From the NCBI GenBank assembly GCA_943736015.1, contig OX031069.1, forward strand, positions 42,566,728 to 42,630,727: a stretch of DNA of 64,000 nucleotides. The letters are read 5' to 3'. Source of the DNA: Tridacna crocea. Lineage: Eukaryota; Mollusca; Bivalvia; Cardiida; Cardiidae. Below, piece by piece: positions 49,733-61,785 of the stretch (the stretch's first letter is position 1; every line of letters starts with the position of its first letter). Made by a program: the position numbers and the translations under genes. The notes beneath the pieces are model-generated. The model saw only the letters and a program-made list of their open reading frames with translations, was not told where the DNA came from and searched no databases.

Positions 49733-51300
49733 CCAGTGGCTAATGAGTGAAAACACAACAAGCCAAACATTACAAATCCGGCCAACATGTTTCAAACTTG
49801 AAGACATACAATAGGGTAAGGCCCAGGTCAAAAAAGGCCCTATTTTTTCATCCATCTGTTACCTTAGTTCACTGATGCAATAGGGGATCTAACTTAAAAC
49901 AAAAAGGCCATGATGGCCCTGTATCGCTCCACTAGCTAATAAGTGAAAACACTACAAGCCAAACATTACAACTCTGGCCAATTGGTTTTAAACTTGAAGG
50001 CATACATTTTTTTTTCTATGAAGTTCTACGAGAATGTTATGACCCCTTGACCCCTTGGCAAAGCCATTCTTTACCACATAGCTATAATTACTTGAAACTT
50101 GGTGGAGGTCCGTAAGATAAACTTCCATATTACATAATATAGGATGTGTGGTATACCAGAAGGTTTTCAAAGTTTCCTAAAATAAATGCCATGTAAAACA
50201 TGAGACCCATGAAACAGGGCTAAATCTGGTAGCCATAGGCCTTAGTATGGTTCGTAAAAAGATCATTAAAAAAATTTTCACCACAAAAGCCCAGGTAAAA
50301 CTTGTGACCCCTGGTGTGGGGACAAACTTAACCCCAAGGCTATAATTTGGCTATAATTTGGGCCCTCCTAGTAGAGGCCCACTATATAAAGCTACATGCA
50401 ACATTTGATAGTCCAAGGCTTTGTGGTTATGTACAAGTAGAGGTTTTCCCAATATAAGCCAATATAAAGATTGTGATCCCCGGGGCCGTGCCAAATTTGA
50501 CCCCAGGGCTATAAGTCGGGTACCCTTGGTACACGCCCACTTGATAAAGATACATGCCAAATTTGGTGGCCCAAGGCCCTGTGGCCCGCCCTGGTGGCTC
50601 AGTGGTGATCGTGTCGGACTCATGACCTGATGGTTGTGAGTTCGATACCCGGTTGAGGTGAACTTTCTTTCCGACGTATTTTCCCCTCTTACGTCTGCTG
50701 AAGCATGTGAGAAAAGTAGTCGGTGGCTATGGAAAGAAAGCTTAGTACTGGTGTGAGAAAACCAGGAAAGACATGTGCGTCACCGACCCCCATGATATGA
50801 CCTTAGCTGTTGAAGTAGTGTTAAACCCCAATGCAACCAACCAATCAACCAACCAAGCAAGGCCCTATGGCTAGGGATCAGAAGGATTTTAAAATTTTGC
50901 CTATATAACCCCATATAAAACTTGTGACACCCCCGGAAAGGGGTCAATTTTGACTCCATACCTATTATTTGAAGGAACACTGTAGAGGTTCGCTACATAA
51001 AACTACAAGCCAAGTTTGGTAGCCTGGGCCTTATGGTTTCGGATAAGAAGATTTTCGAAGGTTTTCAATATTTTTCAGTTTTGTTGTCATGGCAACCAGA
51101 GTTTTTAAAGGAATCAAATTCTTTCAAGAAATTCTGAAGAAGGCCACGGCAGGATCATTTCTGTAAAGTTTCATCAAAATTGGATGGGTAGTGTCAGAGA
51201 AGATGTTTGAAATATAAGTTAATGTACGCATGGACAGACGCACAACGGACACCGGGCTATGACATAAGCGCGCTTGCCTTCAACCAGTGGAGCTAAATAC
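49733..51300 (+). repeat. Diverged tandem block (~150-180-bp period), split by a SINE
   Basis: Recurring motifs are TGACCCC, CCCAGGGCTATAA, GTAGAGG-CC-AC-A-ATAAA and TACATGCCAAATTTGGT-GCC followed by AAGGCC-TGTGG, near 50040, 50340, 50490 and 50950. The end (GACGCACAACGGACACCGGG, CAGTGGAGCTAAA) is a common end type of this repeat. No coding frame. Confidence 0.65.
50585..50857 (+). repeat. tRNA-Met-type SINE, second copy
   Basis: Head GGTGGCTCAGTGGTGATCG, B box TGAGTTCGATACCC, tail rich in CAACCAAC. Target duplication CAAGGCCCTGTGG / CAAGGCCCTATGG flanks it (50572-50584 and 50858-50870). Confidence 0.88.
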
Positions 51301-51309
51301 CTCTTGATG

Positions 51310-52770
51310 ACTTAAAGTAAACAAATGCGCAGTTCATTGAGCGTAATTGTGACGTGTGATCAATCATCAGCTTCTTTGTTTGCTGCATTGACAGTACAGC
51401 TGCTTTTTGTGTGTATATATATTTGTTTGTGTGGGGTGTGGAAGAGGGTGAATTTCTGTTTTATTATGAAATGTCATGATGTAACGGATTTATTTCCTAC
51501 ATAACAAATCTTTACTAGTCAACAAGACAGTATTTTGGTGCAAATGACTTTTCTTCATTTGATGTATAACTATTCAATAATTGTTTAGTTTATGTTTTCT
51601 CAAATAAAGGCACTAAGTCCAAAACTTTTTTTTAACACTTTTATGTGTCTGCACTGTAACATTTTGTGTCATTGCTGTAACACATGTGTCGTTTATTATA
51701 TAACAATGATAAAAACTGCTCATAAAATGAAGCCACGCCATTTAATTTAATAATTTTATTGGAAACAAAACGGAAAATACAGTTACATTTTCATTACAAA
51801 CAGCTACATGTATTTACTAAATCTATATAACTTTCTCAAGGAATTAAAATAGTTGCAAAAAACTGATTTTCTCCGACATATAATGTGCCAAAATTTTGTT
51901 CCAAAATACTTAATTGAAAAAAAAAAACAAATATGCGTTATACAGATGGTTCGAAGTGTAATCTGACCTAAAAAATATCTAATTTTCTTAATTAGAATGG
52001 GATTACTTTTACTTTACAATTTCGTTACATGAAGGACATGTCAATGTGTTATGACTGGCATTGCATCACCGTAAACAATATTCAAGTGTGGAATATGCAT
52101 TTTTTCGTGTGCAGTACATTCTATTTATACATATAAGAAACCTAATCAAACAAAAAAAAAATCCAACTTCATTTTCAAAAATCATGTCTTCTACAATCTG
52201 CCATAACTATATATTAGCTTATAATGGGTGGGGTAAAGGATAAGCAAGACCAAAACATAAATACAATGCAGCAATTTAGTACAATAGTAAGCATTTAGTT
52301 CTCATCAAACCTTTCTACAAGAAGCTGAAACCTAAAGGTCTTAAATGATATTAAGTTGCTCATGATTTTCAGTAAATGTATGCAAATTTGGTGGGTGGGG
52401 TAACACCAAGGCGGCCAATCTATATTTTCTCCTCCTGTAACTTAATTTTACCATTACTTATGCGCTTCACTGCCAATTAGAGCTATTTGCAATCATTATA
52501 CTCTGGCAGATATTGAAATTTTGTGGTTTGTACACATAAGCTTAATTCAATGCATTTTCAGTGGGTGGGGTAACAAAATGTCGTCTGAAAAAAATCTGCA
52601 CCACTTTTGTTTCTGGCATCCACCCTAATTTGACTTCTATATAGCTCTACTATCACCTGGTACCAATGAAATTTTTCTACCAGATGGATTGAAAAAAAAT
52701 TGAATCCAGCTGGCCAGGCCTTAGACTAAATGTATTATACATGTTTTCTACCATAGCAACCCTGACACAA
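51310..52770. other. Intergenic, no gene seen
   Basis: AT-rich. A reversed fragment (52615-52735; TCTACCAGATGGATTGAAAA) of the 44.03/47.85-kb repeat is present. GGTGGGTGGGGTAACA occurs twice (near 52390 and 52560). Confidence 0.45.
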
Positions 52771-52774
52771 AACA

Positions 52775-52926
52775 AGCAAATTAACAAATCGGACTGAAAA
52801 ATAGTAAATCGGCTCAGGAACGAGTGTTTGATGAGATTATTGTTTTACATAGCAAATTAACAATCGGACTGAAAAAAAGCCAATCGGCTCAGGAATGAGT
52901 GTTTGATGAGATTATTGTTTAACTTA
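52775..52926 (+). repeat. 75-bp direct tandem duplication
   Basis: Two units beginning GCAAATTAACAAATCGGACT and ending GAGATTATTGTTT, about 90 percent alike by eye. Confidence 0.85.
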
Positions 52927-53089
52927 ATTAAGTAATCTACTTAGTAATTTTGTGACCTTATCTAGAGAGTTTAGGAAAGAGCGTTGAACTGACAGTCACT
53001 GAAATACATTCGTCAATGCACACTAACAATTCTAAATCTACATTTGAAGCCTAGCCATATGATTGGCTGAAAGACAGGGTTCGGTTTCA

Positions 53090-53400
53090 CCAACTACTAG
53101 TATTCTTAATCTTATTCGTTAACATTTTCTGAATTTGTAGGTAATAAAACTTCTGATTGGCTAAACCAAATGGTTTAGCCAATCAGGAGTTGTGTTACTC
53201 TCAAGTTAAGAAAACTCTAAAAAATAAGACTAGGAGTGTTCTTAAGAGTGATTGGTGACAATTTTCGGTCTAATTTTCTGAATTTGAAAGTAAAACAACT
53301 ATTGACAGGTAAAGTCATTTGGTTTAGCCGATCAGAGCCTGTTATTTTCTCAATATAGAATAAGGATAAGAATGGATTTTTGAATGGTTGGTGAATACTG
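53090..53400. repeat. GATTGGCTAA palindromic MITEs
   Basis: Hairpin CTTCTGATTGGCTAAACCAA / complement, flanked by TTCACCAACTACTAGTATTC and GTGATTGGTGA. A second half copy follows to 53400. Confidence 0.72.
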
Positions 53401-53856
53401 GGAGACTGAACTATGTACTGTTCTTATGTGCAACATTGGGCCAACGCTGTTTTTACCCCGTGTGAACATATCAGTGCAGTAGAAAAAACACTGTAGATTT
53501 AACATACATAGTCTTACAATTCTGAAATTTACCAATTATTTGAGAGATATAAGAGAATAAACTAACTGATATTCCTAAGTACGGACTTTTTCAGGTCATT
53601 AGGATTTAAAAACCCCGCAGTACTTAATCATATAGGAGTGATTAGCGACAAACAAAGAGGATTCTCAGCCTTAAATCATTTTGATGACTGGCCACAAATG
53701 ATAGGTTACTATAGAAAATGATATAAATTTTATCTCTGATAAATAACCTCTGTAATGGTTTGTTGGGTAGAGGATCTTACATGGGTGTCTATGTATTAGA
53801 TCTATCATTTTTACTGAATAAAATCTATGAAGCAGGGCATTGCGATCGTCAATGAT

Positions 53857-54091
53857 TTAACCCTTTACCATACAATCCCTGGTTTTTACGACCCTGAGAT
53901 AGAGGCCTTTTGAAAACACTGTGGGAAAAGGAGAAAATGCTGGTAACCAGCATTTTCTCCCTTTCCAACAATGTTTTCTACCCAGCTGGAAACAAATTCA
54001 AATTTAAATATTTCAGTTACGTTTATTTTGTCGTCTGCAAGTGCTTTCAATTTGGACCAGTCTAAAATTCTGTCGTTTGGTAAAGAGTTAA
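53857..54091. repeat. TTAA-MITE copy
   Basis: TTAACCCTTTACCATACAAT at left, TTTGGTAAAGAGTTAA at right, intact hairpin. Confidence 0.9.
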
Positions 54092-54639
54092 ATAAAAATG
54101 ATAATGCATAAACATGAATATGAGACTCTACCAATCACATAAAAAGAATGACAGACAAATACCGGTACTTATCCTACATCATCATCTTAGCTTATACATG
54201 TATGTCGTTCACGGGTCATTGTATAAAGATGTAGTTTCCGTTGAAATGTATACATACACAAGAAGATAGTTCTGTGACAGTTAAATCGAAAGTGGAATGA
54301 AACAGCGAGGAAATCTATATAATTTCACAATTTTGTTTACTGTAAATGACTACTGCTGCATTTCTTATTGATATAACCAGCCTTTGAAGTCCTAGTAGCC
54401 TATTATGGAACATTAAAATTGCCCATGGTCGATCAAAGAACACTTTTAGCACATTGGTGTAACACCTGCATATCATGGAATATATAATTTATATTCAAGA
54501 GCACTGTTTCTATGAATGACACATAGGCGACTCCTTAGATATCGTACATAGTAAGACAAGGAATGCAAGTGTGCAAAGACATAATAGAAAAATGTCCCGT
54601 CCCCTTTCAGAGATAATATTAAAAAGAAAATTGAAAAAA

Positions 54640-54840
54640 TAAACCTAGTGCCGTTGTAACTCTTCCAAATAAGGCATCAAATTCAAGGTAAAGCAGATAA
54701 ACTGAAGGTCTTTGATAGGATAGAAAACTATATGGGAAAAGAAGAAAATGCATTTTGCATTCATAAAAAAAAAAAAAAAAAAACATTTTTGTCTAACGAT
54801 TGACTGAATCGTGGGGTAGAATGGGTCATTTGACATGCGG
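54640..54840. repeat. Degenerate TTAA-MITE with an A19 run
   Basis: One arm, GGATAGAAAACTATATGGGA; the other arm is replaced by poly-A. Confidence 0.5.
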
Positions 54841-55286
54841 AAAATTGACTAGAAGTAAACGGGCTTCGACTAAGGCCAGCCTCCGCGGACTGCACAAAGG
54901 CCGGTACTTTTCTTCAGATACACGTAATCCAGTTTTACAGGAGATGGCTCACCTCTCTGCGTCTTGATAAAGACAAAACATTTTTTTTTGTCAAATAACC
55001 GTCGAATTCATCAGACAGAATGGTGTGTTGATATGCAGAAAAACTGACTATCCGTTAAACGTTTCCAACAAAAAACTGTTCATGATTAAGGGAGAAAATC
55101 AAGTTAGTACTACACGCACTTCTTTGGAATTATAATAGCTTTTTTCAACATTTCGGATATATGATCTCAGTATCGTTAATTTTAGGGAAACCCCAAAATT
55201 CCCAAGCGTAATATGACACGAAATCCTCAAAGGCGTCAGAAAATTGCAGAAAATTTCGGGATACAGATCAAAGACAATACATTTGT
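54841..55286. other. Intergenic, nothing recognised
   Basis: No repeat family or coding frame could be assigned. Confidence 0.35.
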
Positions 55287-55514
55287 ATAAGCCTTTCCCA
55301 AACGATGAATTTTAGCCTCTTCCAAACTCAAAAAGTTTGCAGACGACAATTTCACATTTGATAAAAATGGCAGAAAGTTCTGTAGATGGGTAGAAAACAC
55401 TGTGGTAAAAGGAGAAATTGCTTGTAATAAGCAATTTCTCCTTTTACCACAGTGGTTTCAAAGGACTTGTACTGCAGACACGTAAAAACAAGGACTTGTT
55501 TGGAAAAGGGATAA
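55287..55514. repeat. TTAA-MITE subfamily C, reverse orientation
   Basis: Core TTGCTTGTAATAAGCAA; ends GCCTTTCCCAAACGATG and TTGGAAAAGGGATAA. TTAA has mutated to ATAA at both ends. Confidence 0.82.
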
Positions 55515-56255
55515 TAGAAGAATCGTTGTTTTTATTGTCAAATTAGATGGGAATAGAGCCTAAAGAAATGAATCTTGTCAAAACTTCAACATACTGACCA
55601 TCATAGCTCAAATTGTGTACATGATTTAGTCGGCTCCATGTATGAAAAACCATGCAATTAGATTTTGAAGCATTAACTTTAAAAACCACATTTTTCTGGA
55701 AGAATCAGGCGTTGCTGTAGGTCTTGTGTTGATTTATAAAACTTTGTGGTTAATGTTCAAGCCAATGTTTTAGTTAACATTTTTAGACAGATGAACACGA
55801 AAGAAAAACAACAATAGCTGTTCAATAAACAAGCTTAGCCTAAATAGCATTTGCTCAAACACATCTTGAATCATCCCCGAGCAAAAATATACAGCTCGTA
55901 TAAGTACTAGTATTGAGATTTCCTTTTGCCAAAGATTTTACTGTAGATCATGTGAATTTTGAATCTTTCAGGACAACAACAACAACAACAACAAAGCAAA
56001 AAAGAAAAAAACATTAAAAAAAAAACGGGCAAACGGACCCAAATTTTTCATTTGATACAACCTCCAAAATTTCCAGAAAGGCCAAAGACAGTTAGGCACT
56101 GTACATCTGAGTCTGTACAAAGTGAGCTTTGGGGAAAACTTAAATCTTGTCACGAGTGTGTTTCCGGCTAGAGAAGAAATATCTAATTTGACCTTCGTTC
56201 TTTAATGCTGTATCAAAACCATTAGAACTGCTCAAAAGGTCGTGGGGTTCTAGTT
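55515..56255. other. Intergenic, nothing recognised
   Basis: Includes an ACA/CAA microsatellite (about 55972-55994). No gene supported. Confidence 0.4.
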
Positions 56256-56259
56256 ATAA

Positions 56260-56480
56260 TTTAACTTCTTTACGCTTGTTAACTGGTAACTATTCATGCG
56301 GACCAGTATTAAAATACTAATAAATATTATCCATTTATCACTGGATCCCATCTTTAAATAATTCTTTAGAAAAGATCGTCGAAAACAGAGAAAATGCCGG
56401 TGACCAGTAGTTTCTCCTTTTACTAGAATGTTTTCTACCTCTTCAAAGATAAAGCATAACTTTTGAGTCACATTTAATTT
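56260..56480. repeat. Degenerate TTAA-MITE
   Basis: Arms ACAGAGAAAATGCCGGTGAC and TTTCTCCTTTTACTAGAATG. Confidence 0.6.
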
Positions 56481-57277
56481 GATGACTAGCAGAATATTTA
56501 CAGGACATCGACTCTTGTCCCTAGAGAATAGGACTATTCAAAGATTTAAGCTTTCGACCATTACTTGAGTACAGTTAATTATGATTAACAATGTTCTAAT
56601 GAAAATGTTTTTAGTTTATATGAAAGGTCGTGACCGTTTGAGGTCAGATGATGGAACCTTTCACCAGTAAATATTCAAGGGTAACAACCTACATCACAGG
56701 AAGTGATATCGGACCTGGGCATTTTCATAACTTATGTCCGCCATATTAAAAAGTAAGTACGATATGAAGATAGACTGAGGCTAGCTTGGGAGGATACAAA
56801 CGGACTACAAAGACTATCATGTATTTATCAAAGACATTAGATGAATACATTTAATATTCTGATGTTTTAGACAGGAAGCAGATGCCTATATGCACAAACA
56901 CTTTGACCAAATATCAAAAAGTGATTGGGTTTTAATAGTTGGTCGAACTCTATTACATTATTATAAGTAGTTAACAAAAGCTTTGACAAAAAACAAAGTC
57001 CCTAGGCATTGTGCATGAGGGGTGAATATTGAAAACACGTGAATCATACTCTGTGTAAAGAGGGTTTAATTAATATGCAAAAAGTATCGACCTATGTCAG
57101 CATGCGCAGTCCGCACAGGCTGACACAGTTCGAAATTTTTTGCTATAAATAGATTTTCTCAATGTCGAAGACCCTTTCTAACGCATGATAAAGTCGGTTG
57201 ATGGTCGAAAAGGATTTCATAGATGTATAAAAACTGCGTGTGATAACTTGCACGGTACATTGCATCACGAAAATAGA
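56481..57277. other. Intergenic
   Basis: Contains GCATGCGCAGTCCGCACAGG near 57100, a fragment related to the TGACCCATCAC-type MITE. No coding exon supported. Confidence 0.4.
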
Positions 57278-57506
57278 TTAACCCTTTATCCCATAAGGCA
57301 TTTCTATGGTATCTCTAATTGACCCCAAATAACAGCAAGGATGAAACCATTTCTTATGTGTATACGACACCTTTTAATAGCATAGAAAACATTGTGGGAA
57401 AAGGTGAAATTGCTCGTCACGAGCAATTTCACCTTTTGCCACAATGTTTTCCAAAGGCTCCTACAAGCCATGCGTAGAAATGAGTATCTATGGAGTAAAG
57501 GGTTAA
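57278..57506. repeat. TTAA-MITE subfamily B
   Basis: TTAACCCTTTATCCCATAAG at left, GGAGTAAAGGGTTAA at right, core TTGCTCGTCACGAGCAA. Confidence 0.9.
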
Positions 57507-57624
57507 ACCATCCTTTACCAGAGTGCTGCTCCATTTTCAAATGGACTCTTTAGTAAGTTTTGGAAGAGGCTTATCGGTAAGGTTACTTGACTGTTATTTT
57601 TCTTACGAACAAACTCCGTAACAA

Positions 57625-57728
57625 AGAAACAAATGAACAAACCTGTTGCAGAAATACGGCGACCGGGCAGGATTTGAACCTAGAACGCCGTTGGCAAACA
57701 CAATAACCGTTGAGTTAACGTAGGTGAC
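57625..57728 (-). repeat. tRNA-like SINE head
   Basis: On the minus strand TTAACTCAACGG (A box) and GGTTCAAATCC (B box), then CCCGGTCGCCGTATTTCTGC. The acceptor stem is not formed. The 3' motif is shared with 58112-58200. Confidence 0.6.
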
Positions 57729-57733
57729 CCGTA

Positions 57734-58086
57734 ATAGAAAACAGCTATTTCCACTATATATTAGCTTAGAAAATTTGCTCAGACTAAAAATGTATTATTA
57801 GGTATTATTGTACTACTTTCACCGAGCCACATTTTCCTTTTTGCCCTTCCTAGAATTATCATTTATAAATCTAAAACCACTAGATTTTCATTACAAATGG
57901 ATATGATAATTACCTCCCTTTTCTGAAAGCTAACAAAAGTATCAACAAATAATTTCAAGATGGACATCGAAGGAATTTCTGGTCGCTTAAAAATGTGCAA
58001 AAGTATTATATCTCTACAACTCTGTCTTTATCAACTGTCAAGAAATTTCATGCCATGCTGCACTAGGCCTATTACGGGTCCACTAT
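57734..58086 (+). repeat. ~350-bp interspersed repeat, copy 3
   Basis: Uninterrupted. Ends CATGCTGCACTAGGCCTATT and ACGGGTCCACTA. Flanked by tRNA-like heads in opposite orientation. Confidence 0.82.
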
Positions 58087-58111
58087 ATCTTAAGAGATTT
58101 CTCCCTAACGC

Positions 58112-58200
58112 AGTGTATTTAGCTTAGTGGTCATAGTGTTGGCCTTTCATCTTGACGTTTTGGGTTCGAACCGTGCCCGGTCCCTGTATTTCTGCTTTGT
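58112..58200 (+). repeat. tRNA-like SINE head
   Basis: TTAGCTTAGTGGTCATAG (A box), GGGTTCGAACCGTGCCC (B box) and CCCTGTATTTCTGC. No acceptor pairing, so not a tRNA gene. Confidence 0.6.
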
Positions 58201-58593
58201 ATTTGCTGAATTGTTTCTTTGTTACTGACTTTTAAAATACGATTTTGAAGGGCGCAAATACGAGACCCAGACAATGCACTTTTTGTCTTTGTGTTTTCGT
58301 GTATTTTGTTTCAACAAAAAATTAAACAACACGTTAGTCAAGTTGTATGATAATTCCGTAGACATTTTCCAACTTATATAAAAAATACATTTTACATCTT
58401 AATTAAAATCTGTTTTTATTGGGCTTCATGGCCACAAAACTTGGTCATGAAAAATTGTCTCAGTAATGCGTCTTGCTGTATAAATAATGGTCAACCAACA
58501 TGACAAAAAACTAGGTCACTATACCAGAAAAGAATAATTAATGAAACTATTTTGTTAAAGGCCAATGAGATGGTGCCATGTTCTTGGATAATA

Positions 58594-58855
58594 AGGCATG
58601 CAACACGCGAAAAGGGGCATTTGGACATTTGCATAAAGTGTCGTCGCGGATGAGCCTGCGCAGTCCTCGCAGACTAAACCAAAACGACACTTTCCGTTTT
58701 TTAGGTTATTTCTGTTTTGCGAAAGTCTAATGTACCACAGAATCTTATGTAGCCGTAAAGTGCCGTCTCGGCTGAGCCTGCGCGGACTGCGCAGGCTCAG
58801 CCAAGATGGCGCTTTACGCAAATGTCCGAATGCCCCTTTTCGCGTGTTGGAAGCC
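58594..58855. repeat. GGCCTGCAACACG-family MITE
   Basis: Ends GGCATGCAACACGCGAAAAG and CTTTTCGCGTGTTGGAAGCC. Contains the hairpin GAGCCTGCGCGGACTGCGCA. Confidence 0.87.
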
Positions 58856-58889
58856 ATATCTATAAGATGGAAATAACAAGATTGCACGA

Positions 58890-59125
58890 TTAACCCTTAT
58901 ACTGCTAAATCAGTAAGATGAAACTTTTTAAGCCGAAACTAAAAAACTCTAAATTTTGGTATTTCAAAGGTTTTTTGTTTCTTCTTTTTAACATGTCTTT
59001 ATCGGACAGTGTAGATGTGTAGATAAAAGATCAGACTGCAGGTTCAGTGCAAGAAGGTGCAGTCTGAACTAGATCTACACTCTCCCCAAAAGGTCATCAG
59101 TGATCCGTTCTTAACAGCTAAAAGG
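58890..59125. repeat. Hairpin repeat related to 45460-45600
   Basis: AGATCAGACTGCAGGTTC pairs with a complement ending in AGATCT; outer ends TAACCCTTATACTGC and AACAGCTAAAAGGGTAA. Confidence 0.65.
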
Positions 59126-59468
59126 GTAAGTCATTGTGCATGTGAAATAGCTATGTATGAGTTTATCCAATTACAAGTACGACTGGTTATTAATGTTAAT
59201 ACTTTACCAGTACAGATGACTTTTTAGGTTTTAAAGTGCAGTACTTATGAAACATCGAGATACTCCCAAGAAAGGCAATGTTCTTCCAGCGAGGCGCAAA
59301 TCAGTCGTCTCGCGTCTTTACCAGTGACCCACAGGACCCAAGTACAACGGATTGCCAAAAGTAAGAAAGTAAGAAAAGTGGAGAAGAAGGCTTGCTGTTT
59401 TTTTTTTTATTGCAACAGATATAGAAAAGAAAGAAAAAAAAAATCGAAAAGAGAAATAACTCGTGACA

Positions 59469-59495
59469 CCCCCCCCCCCCCCCCCCCCCCCCCCC
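59469..59495. repeat. C27 homopolymer
   Basis: A run of about 27 C. Similar runs are at 49474-49491 and about 32425-32440. Exact length is unreliable. Confidence 0.8.
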
Positions 59496-59619
59496 GTGTT
59501 CAAAGCTATGATTTATTCTGATTAGCACATTTTACAAGACTGTTCTCAAAGCACTATACTGCTAATTTGTCTCAGGAGGTAAGGGATGTAAGGAATTATT
59601 AACACTCTCTAGCTTAAGC

Positions 59620-59776
59620 GGCTATGTAGCCTTTTAAGGGAATACCATAAAAATTATTTTGTAATTTCATGATTCTTAATTATTAATGATTTGTATTATT
59701 TTTTCATATGAATTTCAGTGATAAATATATTTTTTAATTTGGTCTAATGTGAAAAATCTAAATACCCATCTTTAAG
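59620..59776 (+). repeat. CCTTTTAAGGGAATACC-family MITE fragment
   Basis: GGCTATGTAGCCTTTTAAGG onward, with ATGAATTTCAGTGATAA. Relatives at 10975-11155 (reverse) and 63395-63515. Confidence 0.72.
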
Positions 59777-59947
59777 ATGGTCATAGCTGAGTTAATTGCA
59801 CGAGGTAGCGTATTATTGAGTAAACGTTTATTTTAGTTTGAAATTCAAAGTAACGGTTATCGCGTACGAAAGTGGTTCGGTTCTGTACCCAGGATGCCCA
59901 CATTAGATAGATGGGTATTTATAGAATGCCATCTAGCGGGAGATAAT
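59777..59947 (+). repeat. ~172-bp direct repeat, copy 1
   Basis: GATGGTCATAGCTGAGTTAA to CATCTAGCGGGAGATAATG. The second copy is at 61157-61330, about 1.38 kb away. Confidence 0.88.
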
Positions 59948-60569
59948 GCGGTATTCGTCAACCATTCTTTAGAATACTCCTATAGCGTAATCATATATTT
60001 AGAAAGTATCACAGCTTCTGAAAGGGTGAACTATTTTTATTTTCAGAATATGACTACGAGAGTTCTTGAGAATGGTTTGCTAATCTGGTCTGCATATACG
60101 CCGTTAAGAAAATGGAACCCCATAAAATAGATGATGAAAGTAGTCCCCCCTTGACACAGTTTATTTGATTAACCGTAGTCGTTATTCATACATCAATACT
60201 AATCCTATCCTTCGGACTACAGTGTTCGTATTCACCTACCATTCTAATGAACATTCATAATCTTATTCTCTTAATTTTATAAATTAGAATGCAACACAGT
60301 TATTCATTGGCCAGATTAAATTCATAAGCCAATTAGAAGCGGGTTTACTTTCAAATTTAGAAAACTCTTGAGAATGCGACTGAGGAAGTTCTATAGAAAA
60401 GTTGTTTTTAAACACGGGTCCAACAAGTATCAGTTTTCTCAATTTTCTAAGAGGCAACGATAAACAATCAGTCCAACATTAATAGAAACAGAGAGATGTA
60501 CTTTAACCGGAGATATATCCGTCAAATTCTGAGACGATACAGACAATTAGAACTATTTTCACCACACCT

Positions 60570-60796
60570 TAATCCTTTACCAGGCGACAAAAATTTAACC
60601 TTGTCCAAATTCAAAGCATTTGCAGACGACAATTTCAGTGTGGCTCAAGTGTTGTTTTTTTCTTTGATAGAGTAGAAATCATTGCGGGACAAGGAGAAAA
60701 TGCTGGTTACCAGCATTTTCTTCTTTTCCCACAATGTTTTCAAAAGGCTTCTTTTCTAGGAGCGTCAAAAAGTGGCCTTGTGTGGTAAAGGGTTAA
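60570..60796. repeat. TTAA-MITE copy
   Basis: TTAATCCTTTACCAGGCGAC at left, TGTGGTAAAGGGTTAA at right, core TGCTGGTTACCAGCA. Confidence 0.87.
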
Positions 60797-61156
60797 AGAG
60801 CTGTAGGCTTACAGTCTTCCACTCCAGACTCTGACACTCGATATTATTGTCATTCGATTCGAGTTAAAGGTTAGTTGTTCTGGAAATGAATAGATTCATC
60901 TTAATTCAAAGGATCCACAGACCACAAAAGGTATCGTGTACAGCTATAATTTTTGTCATAGGAAGGATAGAAAATATTCCGTTATCTGCGCATGTCATAT
61001 TCTTCGAAGATTCGACCTGTCTTATACGACGCATCACTAGCCCTGAAAGCGGGCAGACTGTAATATTACGCTGTATAAAGTAGCAATGTTGAAAATAGCT
61101 TTTATCAATACGTTTGAAGAGAAATGAGACCTGCTTTAGCTCCAGATTTTTCTAAA

Positions 61157-61330
61157 ATGCTGATCATAGCTGAGTAAATTGCACGAGGTAGCGTTTTATT
61201 GAGTAAACCTTTACTTTAGTTCAAATTCAAAGTAACGGTTGTCGCGTAGGAAAGTGGTTCGGTTCTGGACCCAGGATGCCCAAATTAGATGGATGAGTAT
61301 TTATAGAATGCCATCTAGCGGGAGATAATG
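61157..61330 (+). repeat. ~172-bp direct repeat, copy 2
   Basis: Matches 59777-59947 with few differences; both end CATCTAGCGGGAGATAATG. Confidence 0.88.
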
Positions 61331-61785
61331 GAAAATATTCTGGAAAAGAAAACAAAATGGTGGTTACCAGCATTTGCACCTGTTTGGTGTCTACTATGCT
61401 AGAACTCTGCAGTGCCTTGCGGAAGGACAATTCCACTTGCATGTAGCAAGGTTTAACTTTCACGAATTCCAATTCCTCTTTTTTTTCGATTTTCAGTTTA
61501 TTTAGCATGTCAGGCATGTGGTGAAACTTTACAGCCAATGATATTTACTTTTCCTCGTGTCTGATACGCTTTGATTCAAAGCTTTTCATTAAAAGATAGC
61601 TGTCTAAGGCAGCATTATCCTCACATGGGCTTTATAAAATCAACAACTAATTAGTTTTATGACACCCAGGGAAATTTTAGTTGCTTTTTTTTTTAAACAG
61701 TGTTTGATTATGATCCGACTGCAAACAACATAACGGCATAACTAATGACCCAGCTATGTAGAGTCAAATTATTGACGCTAATACC

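Larger units (their letters stand above)
47306..49815 (+). repeat. Tandem pair of ~790-bp repeats, second split by a pogo-like element
   Basis: Unit 1 is 47306-48100. Unit 2 starts at 48101 and is interrupted at 48479-49621. Shared landmarks are GTGCTCATAAAAATCCACAT, TTTCTGGCTAGATTT, ACCTCAAAAATGATC, AGTATGCCAA and GGCCCTGTATCGCTCCA. Confidence 0.78.

Noticed and set aside
56690..56760. Possible first exon ending at GTAAGTAC (near CCGCCATATTAAAAA)
   Set aside because: A donor-like site alone; no coding continuity or downstream exon found.
57625..58200. tRNA genes
   Set aside because: A- and B-box-like motifs are present but acceptor stems do not pair. They are SINE heads.
58555..58887. 110-codon minus-strand frame
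   Set aside because: It lies entirely on the GGCCTGCAACACG MITE; its residues come from the inverted ends.
61227..61538. 103-codon minus-strand frame near 61.4 kb
   Set aside because: Part overlaps the ~172-bp direct repeat and a decayed MITE; no family resemblance.
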